NCBI GenBank assembly: GCA_013398295.1
Contig: VZSF01001518.1
Coordinates: 372,001 to 436,000 of the forward strand
Source: Chionis minor
Lineage: Eukaryota > Chordata > Aves > Charadriiformes > Chionididae
Length of the DNA stretch: 64,000 nt
Reading direction: 5' to 3'
This document shows, one piece after another, positions 23,301 through 57,416 of the stretch. Numbering within the stretch: position 1 is the stretch's first letter; each line of letters opens with the position of its first letter. Under the pieces are notes generated by a model, which was not told where the DNA came from, did not search any database, and was given only the letters and a program-made list of their open reading frames with translations. Made by a program: the position numbers and the translations under genes.

Positions 23301-26300
23301 GCCTACATGGCAGAGACTTTTTTTGACCCAACCTAGCTCACCGCAGCCAGTTGACAGGCCACCAAAAGACCATGGGATCTCCAGCCTGGGGAAGCAGGGG
23401 CTGCACGCCAGCCTTGGGGAGCTCCCGTGCAGCATGGCTTTTGCTGCACAGCGACTCCGATCACGCTGAACAAAGCATCCTGGTCTAGTCTTACTACATA
23501 AAAGAAGTTCAAACGTCTATCAAGGCATTATACTTGGAATATTGTGACTCCTGCAGTAAGGAGAGCAGTGCAGCATTGAGTAATTTTGTACCTCATGCTA
23601 TTTCAACAAATGGGCTCTCATCAGTGGAGGATGCACTGGCCACCTTAGAACTATCTGGACGCTACACTCCTCCTCCCGTGAAAAGCAGCAAATACAATCA
23701 GACTTTTAAAGCAGAGCATTTACCAGCTTTCACGCTTAAAAGTGCAGGATACAGGCACATTACATTTTGGCAGGAGGAGCAGAGAGACGTTAGGATCTAC
23801 AGACAAAGGCAACCTTAACCTAATGCACGAGAGAGACCTTCATCCCATCTTACTCTCACTAGTCTATTCTTCCTTAAGGACATCTCTTCTGACATATTGT
23901 TATAAGATGTGCCAGACTCCCTCCCAGCATGTGGGAACATTACTCAGCCATTGCTTCCTTTTCCTTCTAAAAAGAAAACCAGTTATGGACCTCTATCAGC
24001 TCAAAACACCACCACAACTCCAGCTGTTAGACTTATGTTTCTGCAAGCCTGAGGTTCCTCATTTACAAAATACTTATTTTCATATCATATTTCGCTAATT
24101 GTGCAGAATTTCTGTTGGGCAACTTCCAAATTGATATTGAGCTCCTTCCTCCAGCCTTTTTCAAGGCTTCCTCAGTATTTATCAAATTCCCGTTGGCTAT
24201 GGGAGCTAGCTCCCACAGGAGATGAGGTTTGCTAACTACACAGCAGCAAGTTCTGGACAAGGATGTCAGCTGCACAACTTACACCAAAGCTCTTGACAAG
24301 ATCTGACCTTCAGAATCAACAGATGAAAATCTTGGGGGTTTTTTTTGTTTCATTTTGCTTTGTTTCTATTTTAAGCTCACAGTGGCAGTGTATAATTCCA
24401 GAAAAGATCTATTCGTTGTGCTTCACACTTGCCAGCATTGGGAACTACTGTTTGAAATTCAGGACTCATACGAGTCACCGGGAAGCACGTATCCCACTAA
24501 AAAGGGCCACCTCTGACCTATGTAATGCCATTTGCCGACCTTAGAGGACACCTAAACTGAGTTATCAGCAGGCTGCTGTCAGACACCGTACAACAGTCAT
24601 CACCACGGTGTCGCTGGGAAAACTCTCTCCATTAAATTATCCAGATCCCCTCAGATACGCAGGCAGAAAACCACTTTAGAGACTCGCTCCAGCAAAACGC
24701 AGGGTGGGACACACTCATCGCATCTGAACACCACAGTAATTCCTCTCAGGAAAGAAAGGTCACTTACCGGGCATGGCTCTTCTTTAAGATGTTTTGCCTA
24801 TACGCTCACACTGGAAGCACGTCAATATGCCAGCGCTGCAGGAACAGTATCCATAAGTACATGTTTAAACTTTCACTGCATTTTTTTAAGATTTGATGAA
24901 AGGAAGAGGAGCAAACATTGTTCTCTTTTACTTTCAAATGAAGTCATGATGTATTCTATACCCTGTTTCTTGGCAGTGAAAAACAGAAGGATGGGGCTGT
25001 GAAATACACACAGACAACACGCCTCAAGGAAAACCAGAGTTTATCCATATCCGTATTGGTTTCTCAGGGGAAGGTGCACGCTGCTCACCGAAACGAAGGG
25101 GAAGAGCCTCCTCCTAGGTAGGGCAACCTGTTACAAGTGTGAACGGAGCTGCAAAGAGCTGCTCTAAGCGTCACAGGAACCGACACATTTTGCTGACACA
25201 CAAGCCCAGGTACAATCAATGACGCGGGAAAACAGCCCCCGAGCCAGCAGCGCACGCCGTAACTTCTCCATCAGAGGTATGGATGCTGTTCCTTCTGAAC
25301 ACCACGGAAGAAAGGCAGTGTGCCATAATGTCCACCGGTAGGGCAGGAGGCCTGGGATAGGAGACAGAAAGCTCCCTCTGACCCGCTCTCTGCTACACCT
25401 TCCTTTCAGACGCGACTGCTCTCACAGCCAGCCACCACGTGCTCCTCGAAGGTCCATCACTGCCTTCCTAACAGACCGGGGCTCCAGCCCGCTTGGGACC
25501 GGGACACCCTGCTAGCCATGGGGGTGGTGCCCCAAACCTTACACTCTTTGATGACATTAAAACTTTGCGTCTTAACATTGCCTCCTGCTCTTTGGACAGA
25601 TCAAGGCCGTTCAGGCTCCTGGCCTGATTTAGGTGTTGGCCCGTTACATAGCTCCGTGCATGGTCCCCCCCAGAGGCCACCAGATTCAGACATCGGCACT
25701 TCCAGGTGCTGGACATCACCACTGTCCATGCAGGTGGAAACCCATTCCCTGAGGCTCAAGGGTGATCCCTTCCCAACCTCTTGGGCTATTCGGGTGGCTG
25801 AACACTGACCTGTTGAGCAGATCATCTCCTCACTCGGTGCTGCCGTGAATCTACATGTGCTTATCTTGTCCTGTTTGTCTCTCATGAATCATCAAACACC
25901 TACTTACGGGGCACAAAACTGCTGCTCATGCAACAACGTGAAACACAAGGGAGAAACTGTTCGACCACGCAGCTTTTTTTCTGAAATCTTTTGAGGTGTC
26001 AACTCTTGAAACGTTCAAAATTGTTTATTTAAGATTCAGAAAAATTCAGTGACCTGCTTGTATAATTCTTTTTTTTTTTCTTCAAGTTGAACACTCACAT
26101 TAAAAGAGCTTAACAGTAACCCCAGATTAATATAGCCCTTGAGTTCCATGGCAGTTTCAGACCTTCCTTTACTCACCTGTGAAAATGAGTTTTTACTCAC
26201 AGTAAGTACACAGCAGTTTTGATACTATATATATTGTGTATATGTACAAATTTTGATATTTAAGATTTTTCTTTTTTTTTTTTTGGACAAAAATGGATCA

Positions 26301-28084
26301 TTATTAGGTTTAGTAGCAGTAGTGGAGGTAGTAATGTCATTATCTTCTTTCCAGGAAAAACTCATTCAACACCCTCTTGAGGCCAGCAGGCAGTCCCCTC
26401 TATTCAGGTACTACTTTGAAGACCACTGTCAGAGGTCATGAGAGTCAAAACATCTACTAAGGGATGTACAGCTGGCACGGGAAGCAAAAAGATGCTTTAT
26501 GCTTCTTTGCTCCTTTTTTTCATCTTACAATACGAGCACTAAATTAGAAACCCTTATTTCTATCAGATCTGTATTTCACACATGTGGAGATGGTAAGCGT
26601 GATAAATTAGAGAACTAGGATGATAAATTATTCTTCCCTCTGTCAGCCCACCTAAGTTTTGAAAAATTCCAAATGCCTCTATGTCTTTGCAGAGATGCCC
26701 AGGGCTAGATAAACAAACCTCACTGTTGGTCTGCTTGTTCTACAAGAAAAATGTCTTTATTTTTAAGGCTGATTTCCTTGAGGACCTTTCATTATCACTG
26801 ACATCTCTTGCCTTTATCATCTTCTCATACTCAAAAAGGGGGATGCATGAGAAAACACTTGGGTTTACTCCAATACATTACACATTTTTATGTGAAACTA
26901 ATTTTCTGAAATGTGTTTACACAAAATTTTATTATATATGTGACCATACTGATTCTGGTCACTAAGAGCCTGATAAAACCAAAATAATTACTGTTATATT
27001 AGAACCTTCTCCACAATCTCACTGATCGATAATAAACTTAGGTAGCAGTTTTAAAGACATTCCCCCACAGAGCTTTCCTTCTGCAAACATCAAATCCCAC
27101 AACTGTCTTGGAAATGAAAGACGAATTAAAAAATGCACATCAAAATAAATATTCTCAAATGTGCTTCCTAGTGGGTTTATCAACAGGACTGTATTCATGC
27201 TGGCAGTCTTAGTTGTGTGAAATGACTAATCAAAGTAGCACAAGCATCATCCATCTCAGTTTGTCTCTTTGAATTTTTGTTGTCATAATTTAGTGTTCAC
27301 ACAAATTCTTGCACAGAACAAGAGGTCTGTCGCAGGGCAGAGATTCCACTGCACTTTTGTTACATGTAAATATACTAGTGTAACCTCTGTGGAAAAAAAA
27401 AATCCATTAGACACAACTACATAAAGTTTGGCACAAATGCTTTTTTTTTCATGTGTTTTGTGTAGAGCTTCTCCATTCAGCAAAGAATTTAAGAACCTAG
27501 TTTGTGACAAAGCACATCACGTCACCCTTCAAGCTGACATGTTTGGGTTTTTTTTCCTACTGAATTAAAATGTGGGCAATGAAAGTAAAAAGAAACACAG
27601 AGCTGTGTCATGGTCACCCAGGAACCTGGAACCATTCCTTAGCCTAAGAGTAAAATGTAAAGGAACAGGGTATTTCAGCATTAGATTTATGAGAAGCTCC
27701 ATTTCCCTGAATAATTTTAATACCTGATATTTATGGAACCCACAAACTGCTTCACATTGCTAAGAAAAATTATTAGTACTGTAGAAGAAAAATTTTACCC
27801 TGATGAATTCACTGAAATAGTTCAGTACTAGCATTTCACATGAAATGTCATTAGTATCTGCAGAAAAGCAACCACAAAAAGCCTTGCAACTATACCCTGA
27901 AGAGACAGATGTTTTAATCAGTGGTACAGGCATATTTATCCAAATTTTTTTCTTCTAAGCTTATGTGAACTTAAAACACACATGAATCTGTGGCATTAAT
28001 AACAGCAACAAGGCTATGGAAATGTAGAAAGTTAAAAATTTTTGTTCCTCATAACAATTTATAGAATTTCCTGCCCAAAAATAT

Positions 28085-28090
28085 TTTATT
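28085..28090 (-). promoter_or_regulatory. LRP1B: Candidate polyadenylation signal AATAAA, distal
   Basis: A second minus-strand AATAAA about 2.7 kb after the stop codon. A short TTGTTATGAGG stretch follows within 50 bases and could serve as a weak downstream element. Use would give a longer 3' UTR. Confidence 0.3.
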
Positions 28091-29549
28091 GACCTTATGA
28101 GGATGCACGTATAGGTTATTGATCAGGTTCTCAATCTCTCACCCTCCAGCTCCTTGAGTGCTTTGCACAGTTACAGAGCCTAGGGATTCTGGGGCTGTTT
28201 AAGGGCTGTGAGAAACAGTTCCTATGAAGAACCTTGGCAAAGCAAAACACAAACAAACAAAAAATCCGTTGGAGATTATCACACCTCTGTGTGATTTAAA
28301 GACCTTTAAGGCATGGGTAGTGGTAGAGCTCAGTATCTCCATCAAAATTCTGCCTATAAACTTAACACAAGATTTTGATCTAATATAGTATTTAATAGCT
28401 CCACTGACATCAACTGTGTATTTCTAAGAAAATAAATAAATTTAATTTTTTAAAAAGTAGTTTACGCTTAAGCAAGTGTAAAGTAAATAAAAACGTCTCG
28501 CCAAAAGGAAACATGAGACATCACAATAAATACGTTTCATCAGGCCCATATAAGAGCTCATGATTTAAAACTCATGTTACTTGTATACTCACTAGTTAAA
28601 ATTTAGTTCTACCTGAGTATTAAAGATATGAAATTCTCTGCCAGAAAAGAAACAGTAATGTTTCTGAAAAGACCAACTACTTACGCCTCATAACAACTGC
28701 AATTACGCAAAATTCCAAAAATTGAGGGCCAAATCCATCTCTGATGATGTCAGCAGAATAAAGGCAGAACCTGTGGAATCATAGCTGTATGGTATGAAAC
28801 TATTTAATATAGTATTTTTATAGAAAATAAAATATTTTAAAAATCCTATGAACATAATATACAGCTATACACCTAGGTTATCCAAACGTGCAGAGCTGCA
28901 AAACCATTGAAATAGAAGTTGTATAAAAAGCAGAAGTTGTCATTAAGAAAAGGAATTTAGCCATTTGTACAAAGTAATGGTCTTTCCCTTCAATTTGCTC
29001 TTCTTTAGCTTTCTTTTTGTAAGTTAAATTTAAAAATTAGTCACCACACTGAATTAAGTATGTAGATTTTCATTTAAATAAATCAGTCAACAATTTTTTT
29101 ATAAAGTATTTAACACTTCATTGTAGAAACATAGGCAAAATGACTATTATAACCAAAATGAAAAATACTGTTCAATTTAAAAAAATGTACTTAAACAAGA
29201 ACCTGAAAAAGTTTATGATATGCATAACATTGTTCAAGCAAAATTGCACTAGTATTACATAAATCAAGAGTTTTATAAAGGCCCCAATATGGCAAAGTTT
29301 AGAAATAGGTAGTATGCATGCACAATAGTACAACAAAAATCTTTTATAAAACAGCAGTTATTTTTGTAATGCTTGTACAAAGGGAATAAAGAGCAACCAC
29401 AAACATATTTAATCTGTTAGGTTAATATATTACGATAGCTAAAAGTCAGTCATGTCTAGCAGAGGAAGGAAGAGTCCTCCACAGTATATGCGTGAATAAG
29501 TCTTTTGTGCCTTTTAAAGTTATGTATAAAATATTTCGATTCAGTTCAA

Positions 29550-30796
29550 ACCTGAAAGAAATTGTATTCTTTATTTCCATAAAATTAAAAAAGGTGAGTC
29601 AGATTTTTCCTCTTAGCAACAACAGAAAGCAGATCAGGTCAGAGCAAGTGCTGGAAACTGATACTGATGCTTTTCACTTTCATTAATTGGATTTTGACAT
29701 TGAACCCAGACTATTGAAACTCAGGCTCAGGTAAGGTTTCGCTAATATGCAATTTGGTTATCTTTTACCTCGACAACATCACAGTTTATCTTCACTTAAA
29801 GAAACTGCTTTGTTTTGTATTCTTTTGTATCTCTAAACAGGTATGACTTTTTTTGTGATTGTCAAAATTGAATGCTGTGATCACCTGTGTGTGCTTAAGA
29901 TTTGGGGTTTGGTTTGTTCCCTACTGCTTGGTACGTGTTGGGGAATTATTAATCCGTAAGTAATGCATGTGATTAAGTGAATAAACATATAATGCATGTG
30001 TAGGCAATGCCCTCTTGTGCTCTAGGGTGGCTACTGTCCTACAGGACTGTTGGAGTTCATATGCTTTGTCCCACGGCAAGTAAGGTTTCAGCTTCCAAGA
30101 TATATCTTTACTATGTTCTATAAGGTTTTAATAAATACAAAGCTTGTTTACATGGTATATATGTTTAGTATATCATGTACAGTCACTGAATTTCTGAAAC
30201 ATAATCATTGTGTTCATGCAGATCATTAGATGTTTCATTTCTATAGTCTCGTTTACTTGTTGGCAACCTAAAGCTAATTTAAAAGCAAGATATGTTTGTT
30301 TGTGAAAAGTTATCTAGCTTTATCAGGATCTGAAGAGAAATTCTAATGGGCACAAAGAAGAGAGTAGACCATTCAATCATTCTTTCACCATTTAAAATAA
30401 ACAAAATTACACACTGTACTACAGCTTCCAGACTACATAATGAAAAAGTGCAGATACCATCTTCATTGATTAAGTAGAACCAAAAGAGTTCATAGAAAAT
30501 AGATTGCTCATTTTCACGCTACAAACGAATATGTTGTTTGCAATTTTAACAAATTTAAAGGTGTGTTATTTCAGCAGCATTGTTGTAAATTGTACCGTAG
30601 TGCAGTTTCTTTTTCATAAAAATACCTTACAAATGGTCAATCAAAAGTCATCAGCAAAAGAAAAACCCATAAAACAATCAACCAAACAAAAACCAGAGGT
30701 AATGCTGATGCCAAAACAATTATAATACTGTTGGTACATAGAAAAGTAATCCTTATATTTTATACATTTATACAGAGTATAAAAGGTTACAGCAGA
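29550..30796 (-). other. LRP1B: Probable LRP1B 3' UTR (minimum extent)
   Basis: This AT-rich noncoding stretch follows the LRP1B stop codon on the minus strand. The first AATAAA hexamer I find downstream on that strand is at 29,570-29,575, which would give a 3' UTR of roughly 1.25 kb. A longer form ending near 28.06 kb is possible from a second AATAAA at 28,085-28,090. The true end cannot be decided from sequence alone. Confidence 0.5.
29570..29575 (-). promoter_or_regulatory. LRP1B: Candidate polyadenylation signal AATAAA, proximal
   Basis: Plus-strand TTTATT reads AATAAA on the LRP1B strand, about 1.22 kb after the stop codon. Cleavage would be expected 10 to 30 bases further on. The downstream sequence is not clearly GT-rich, so support is moderate at best. 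Confidence 0.4.
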
Positions 30797-33470
<2,674 letters not shown>

Positions 33471-33569
33471 CCCTGTTGATAGTGGTCCTTTCAAGTCAGA
33501 GTTTAGGTAGATTGATGGAGCTGTGTGGGGAAGCTTGAATGCAGTGGGCCCTCCCCCTATGTATCTGGC
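33471..33569 (-). CDS. LRP1B: LRP1B exon: 33-residue tail insert absent from LRP1
   Basis: The exon is 99 bp, exactly 33 codons, phase 0 at both ends, after TTTATACAG and before GTGAGA. The peptide runs [16 protein letters not shown], then [20 protein letters not shown]1B is known to differ from LRP1 by an additional exon giving 33 more residues in the cytoplasmic tail, and this exon has that size, position and sequence. Because it is symmetrical it can be skipped without a frameshift. It sits between the two NPxY motifs and so sets the distance between them. Confidence 0.97.
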
Positions 33570-34605
33570 CTGTATAAACAGAAAATTTTAGTTTCTGTGC
33601 TAATTGAGCATCTTCCATGTGCACTTATCAACACTGTTAAATAAACGGTGCACTGATTAGAAACATTCTTTTAGAGTGATCTACAATTTAAAACAAAAAA
33701 AACCCTACTTGCAGGTATCCTTCAGCATGAAAAATTCTCGTGTTCAGTAACAGAATAAAACTCAGCGTTTTAAAGCCATTTGCCATCGAGGATTAGAGCC
33801 AGACTTCACAATAAGCATTGGCTCAGTTACTCTTCCTCCAGCGAGTAACTCCATTTTCAGCTTACCTCTCGCATTCAGCGCACTGACTATGCGACTCAGC
33901 GACGTCGTTCCTAGAGCTAACAGTAATCCGGTTATTGCTTTGTCAGAAATGCCACAGAATGACGGCTGCCCTTTGGTGTATGTCTGATTACAGAGCTCTA
34001 GGAAAGATATCGCAGCATTACCCCGCTCATCCCATGTCACATCACTCAGGGAGTTCAATCACTGAAGAGTGGTGCTGCAGGAGTGACAGCATCTTTTACG
34101 AGAAAATGATAATACTTACTAGCTTTGTGTAAACATTTAATCTATCTATCCAGCCAGGACTCTGAATTCTTTATGCTTTTGGAAGTTTTCATATATGAAA
34201 TACGTTAGTCTCAGATGTACGAATACACTCTTTCACACTTCAAAAGGCAGACTGTAACATATTTCCATTCAGCATTTGCAACTAGACTAAAAAGATAGGT
34301 TATGATTTGGCAATTTAAGCAGCTATATCTATGACCAAAAAAATCATTTCATAGTTTAGTTCTAACTCTGTTTTGGTAAAACACAAGCACTAGGAATACT
34401 GTCCATCAGCAAGTATCAGACTGCAAAACAATGGCTAATATATACATGAAATTTATTCTAATAAAATCTAACTTGCCTTTCTAGTCATTGGGGAGCTAAC
34501 TCTAAATGTCATTATTTTATGTTCCTATAAGTTACATTTAAAGTCAAAACCTTTGTAACACAAAATAGGGAGTTACTTTGCCATTAGAAAAAGAAAAAAA
34601 ATTAC
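33570..34605 (-). other. LRP1B: LRP1B intron
   Basis: GT-AG intron of 1,036 bp before the 33-codon insert exon. Nothing else recognised. Confidence 0.92.
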
Positions 34606-34750
34606 CTTTTCTGCATTTACAGTAAAATCTGACGCTAAAAGACCACCTTCACTGTGATCATGGCCCACCTCATACATGTTGTATGATGGATTTCCAATTT
34701 CTACATTGATTCCTCCATTTATAATGGGTTGTCTTCTGATCGTTTTTGTC
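34606..34750 (-). CDS. LRP1B: LRP1B exon: cytoplasmic tail with first NPxY motif
   Basis: The exon is 145 bp, after CACTATAG and before GTAATT. It begins with one base completing arginine, then [33 protein letters not shown] and [15 protein letters not shown], ending in phase 0. The NPSY motif with its hydrophobic flank is the kind bound by PTB-domain adaptors; GGLLASDF contains a dileucine. [13 protein letters not shown] and NPSYNMYEV distinguish LRP1B from LRP1, whose equivalent reads NPTYKMYEG. The stretch after NMYEV differs from human at several positions, as expected for a bird orthologue. Confidence 0.98.
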
Positions 34751-52776
<18,026 letters not shown>

Positions 52777-52951
52777 TTGCACACTATGTCATTACTGTCC
52801 TTGTTTATTATGCAGCGTCCCCCGTGACATCTGATACACTTGTCCACTTCACATTTTGGACCTTCAAATCGTACTGGACAGACACATTCTACGCTTCCAT
52901 CATCAGAAATAGTACACGATTCAGAATTCACACAATAATGGTGACAAACAT
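52777..52951 (-). CDS. LRP1B: LRP1B exon: two EGF-like modules
   Basis: The exon is 175 bp, after a TTGCTTGCAG acceptor and before GTGAGT. Two bases complete the tyrosine codon begun in the previous exon, giving QYYVCHHYC. It encodes one EGF module (VCHHYC, NSESC, SVECVC, FEGPKC) and most of the next (DKCIRC, GGRC, then VC at the exon end). The protein agrees closely with the LRP1B stalk as I remember it, for example [12 protein letters not shown] and CEVDKC. It ends with two bases of an asparagine codon, matching the phase of the next exon. Expected to be extracellular. Confidence 0.97.
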
Positions 52952-55900
52952 CTGCAAGCAACATGAAGGCTAATTACTAAAAGAGATTAAGGCGTATAAT
53001 TTCAAAATAATACCTTACTTTTCTATGTTTTAAAAGGTACTATAATTAAAACAAAATGATAAATGAAGCTGGTGGCTCACTGGCAACTACAAGAACCAAG
53101 AATACCCCATAAACAGATACACAATGTCTTAATGATGTAGTATTGAGAAATGAAACAGAACAATGAACTCATAAGAGGTTGGTTTTTTTTCCTTCTAGGT
53201 GTCTAACCATTTATGGCATCATCCCACACAATATAAAGAGTACTGATGAGAAAAGCAGAGTAATGTTAATGTATTTAATGGGACATTGGCTGAATAAAAG
53301 TCTTTTGATACATTCACATTAGCATTAACAGCATTATGCTAAACTGAAATGGAAACAGTATTTTGAAATAATTAAGTTTTATTTTCATTTATCCACATAT
53401 TAAAATTTCATGAAGTTCTAATAATAATACATAAAGACATAACCCATAAGTTCTACAGAAAGTATATACATGCTTATCTTTATAGACTGTGCAAGACCCC
53501 ATTATCTTATTTAACTGCTTCAATGTCAGCAGGACTGGGATTTCAAGTAGTGAATTCTATAACTCTTTCAAAGCACCAGTAACCGTTTCATTTTTTTCAC
53601 ACCCCTTTAAAAAAAAAAACAAGTTCCCAGACTGAAGGAGCTTCCAGAGCTACAAAATACTGGTACCTTCACATTTAGGTTCATTTTTAGTTATGTGGTA
53701 GCAACAACTTTTTGGTTTTGTCTTTTTTTTTTAAAAATTGTCATTTAAGCTCCTTAATTGGGCCAAATCATTCGAAGTCTCTGTTTCTACCTGTTTCTAA
53801 TACTTCCTCCAGTTCTGTGTAGTTAACATGTGGCTTTTTGTGGTGTTCTTGGTGGACAGATGAAGTAATTGATATATAAGATGTATCAACTCTGAACTAC
53901 GCATCATTATTAGCTTAAACTGGTCCACATTAATAAAATATTACCTTTCTGTCAAAACTAAAAAATTCATGGCCTTTAAGGCACAAGACGCGACCGATGG
54001 CGAGTCAGTAGCAGCTGGAAATAGGGCATTATCAGGCTGTTCCCTAGAGTTGTCCCTGCCCAAACTTCAGCCTTGAGTGTAAACTCTCAAGCCACCATTT
54101 GACCGTGGGCACATTGAAAGCAGCAGATTGGAAACTACTAAAAATGGATGTATTTTCCTGAACGTATTTCAAGAGGGATGATATGTGAGGGTATCTCCAA
54201 GTGGGAAACATTTTGCTTATGCTTCTCCGTGCTCAGTTTTCCCCCCTCTCAGAGAAGAACATCCTGACTGCCATGCCATTAGTGCTCCCCATGCTGGAAG
54301 ACTTCTGCTAAAGGACAAAGTTCAACTGTTGGAGGAGCTATTCCTGTTTGATTTTTCTTTGTATGCCCCCACCTATCTATGCAGGCTGTACGCTCATCTA
54401 CTTACAAACTACCGCTGAGCAACCGGAGAGGCTTAAAAGACACTAAATGAAGTGGTTCATTGTTTGTCGCTCCCGAATTCAAGGTACAGAATGGTAATTT
54501 GCAGCAGGGGGGCTGTTTTTCGAACAAAACCCGTCGTAGTTTGAAAGCTAATATTGAGAGATATTTCATGAAAAAAGCATTGCAAGGGGGAAATGTTTCT
54601 GCGTACATGAGGAATAAAAACCCCAAACCCACAAAAAAATCCAACCCAAAAGCAAGGTATAGGAAGTTCATACTCTAAACAATTACTGGTTTTTAGCATT
54701 AAGTGTTGTCACAAACATCTTTAAACTTCTGCTATATCTAAAATGTGTATGCTGCATTTGGATTGAAATGACACAAAAATAATTATTTCCTTTTTTTTTT
54801 TTCCTCCCCTAAAGAAAGGGATTTCACTTTCAGGGAAAGTAACAGCTTGTGAGCTCACTATATCCACTCTGAATGATTGTAACTGCCTGAAAACGTTTTC
54901 TATTTTTTAGGTTGTTTGGGCCTTAAATGATACAAGAAATGAACTTTAACTAGTCTGTATGCCTTATTTCAGGAATTTAAAAGAGGGAGTTATACTCAAA
55001 TACATCAAATACATGTGTGTATAATAACATGCACAATGTTCGCAGAATTCTATGTAAATTCATTCACTTAAATTTATTTCAGCAGTGCCAGTGCCTTGAC
55101 ACGGAGCACACATTTTGCTTATTAGCCCTTATGTGAACTAATCACAGGATAAACTCTGCATAGGGTAATTGGAGACAATAAGTACGAGGAAAATAAGGTC
55201 TTTGCAATCTGGCAATACTGAAAGTAAATGTCTTCTCCATGCCATAAAACCCACTAATAATATTTTCAGCTTGGGAGCATGAGTAAAATACCTATGCACA
55301 TTCATGTATCATCCTTTGCATATGAACTAGTTTCAATCACATCACAGAAAGACTGAAAAAGGTATCTTAGAGGCAACCAATCTTTGGAATAAAGCTATAT
55401 TAACATATTCCAACACACATACAAAGAGAACGTGATTAATAAAGCAAAAAATCATACATTTGCATGAATAGAGCAAAAAACATAGATGCGAATTTATATA
55501 CACATTATTAACTGTAAACCTGTACAATTTCATAGAACAGTTATTGGCCACAAAAAAATACTATAAAAGGTTGTAAGTTGTGGGGTTTTTTTCCTAAAAG
55601 TATTAAGCTTTAAATAAACAAAAGCTTAATTTTATTTTGTATTTTATAATGTGTTCGAGCCTCTGTATTGCGGCATTTTTCCAAAGTGTCAGCAGACAAT
55701 CCAAATCTGATAATAAGCACTGTTTAAAAAGTAACCCTAAATTTACATTTAAATTAATTCTTTAAAAAAAAAAAAAAAAAAAAGGATGTTTGCAGAAGCA
55801 TTCAACTAGAAACAATTTGTTTGGTTTTTGGGTAAGCCTCAAGTAAATATTTTTTCTTAATCTGTGTGTCTGTCTGTGCATGATTTATGTACTATACTGT

Positions 55901-57416
55901 TTTCAAATACCCAATTGTGTTTGCAGATAGTTATTTGTGGATCCATGCAGTTTGTTTAATACCAAGTAGGGGAGAATCACAATTACTGCTGGTTTTCCAT
56001 TCAAAGGTTTCAATTTATTTCATAGTCTCCCAACTGGAAATACATTCAGTTTACTTCAGTACAAATCCTATTTAAGATACACACTAACCCTTTCCTTGTT
56101 TGACAGACCTTTCACTAAAACGAAATACTTTTTGTATCTTGTAGATAATTCTAAACCAGACCTTTATAACAGCTAATTTCCCTTCCATTTTGTTTAAATC
56201 TAGCCTTCTTCTGCAAATTCACTGAATTATATGCAAAAGACATGATGGCTTTCACATTTAATGTTCTATTCTATAACAAGCAGTATGACAGTCCTCTATT
56301 TTAGAGTGTTAAAGCAAAGTAGGAGCAGAAAAAAGATTAAAAAAAATAATACCAATCTCAGAAAAATAATCAGTTTTAGGTTAGGGTTGCTAGTGAGTCA
56401 TCATGTTTAAGAGACATGAGGACGACAAACTGTAATTTTGAAATGAGTGACCAAAAGAAGAAATTCAAAATTATATTCAAATGTCTTGAGTCACTGGAAA
56501 CCAAATAATGGTGACCCGTGCTACAAGAAAGCATGGAGAGAAAAGAAAGATAAATGGAGTAAGAACAGAAGGCCTAATGGCTGATAATCTTCTTTCCCCT
56601 CTCCTTTGTAAAAGAAGTAAAAAATTCAAGAAATTTCTAAAAAGTGAGAAGAGCCTTTCTAAAGACATGGAAAGCTTTAGAAAACAGTATCTCAGTGAGA
56701 AGAGACTGATGGGTCAGTGGAATGAAAAGCTACAGAGAACTTGAGATGCAGAGGACAGAACCCAAGTCCTGAGAACTAAACAAGAGTAACACTTAGAAAT
56801 CCTGATTTTCAATACCAGCAGGGGCCAGAAACCATATCAAGGTGATCTTAGACTACGCGAGATGAAGGAATATAGAGGTGTTACACTCAAAGCAGTTGCC
56901 AATATACTGCTTACTGGGGTTAGAAATAAAAACAAAAGGAAAGGTAGCAGTTCAAGACACGTGTGTTGGTGTGCAACGATAAGGGATACCAGAGAAATTC
57001 TTTAACCAGCTATGTCAATTCACTAGGTTCAGGCATTCCACCAGCATAAGATAACAAATCCGAGGAGGTGGAGTAGAAACTTTTAACACAATTATTTCAT
57101 TTCTACTGACTGTCAGCTGTCTTGTACAGCTCTATGAATTCATTCATTAAAATACTAAAATAAATAATTCCTAAAAAAGCTCTTTCTTCACGTACACATG
57201 TAGACAGATACTGCAGAAATACATTCAAAGATCACTTGAAAACATCAGATTCCATTCCCTTAGCAGTACAAGTCATTTTGGAGCTAAGTTTAGCAATGCA
57301 TGTTGTAGAAAAATCACTCAAATGACATTGAACTTGCATTTTACAGAACTTTTATTATAAATCCAGATTTAAAAATACCATATATCAAGATTTAAGAGTT
57401 AGTGAAGATTACTTAC
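52952..57416 (-). other. LRP1B: LRP1B intron
   Basis: GT-AG intron (GTAAGT to TTGCAG) of 4,465 bp. Contains an A20 run at 55,764-55,783 and a T-rich run near 54,791. No recognisable gene or intact transposon seen. Confidence 0.9.
55764..55783. repeat. A20 homopolymer
   Basis: Twenty consecutive A residues in an LRP1B intron. No retroposed gene sequence is recognisable in front of it. Confidence 0.95.

Larger units (their letters stand above)
18861..28084. other. Intergenic desert downstream of LRP1B
   Basis: About 9 kb with no recognisable gene. An A18 run is present near 20,671. A GC-richer patch at 25.2-25.9 kb has short frames on both strands without signatures. A homeodomain-motif-rich stretch at 22.6-22.75 kb is described in findings. 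Confidence 0.6.

Noticed and set aside
28720..28775. GAGGGCCAAATCCATCTCTG, similar to an old reptile/bird interspersed repeat phrase
   Set aside because: Too short and degraded to assign to a family.
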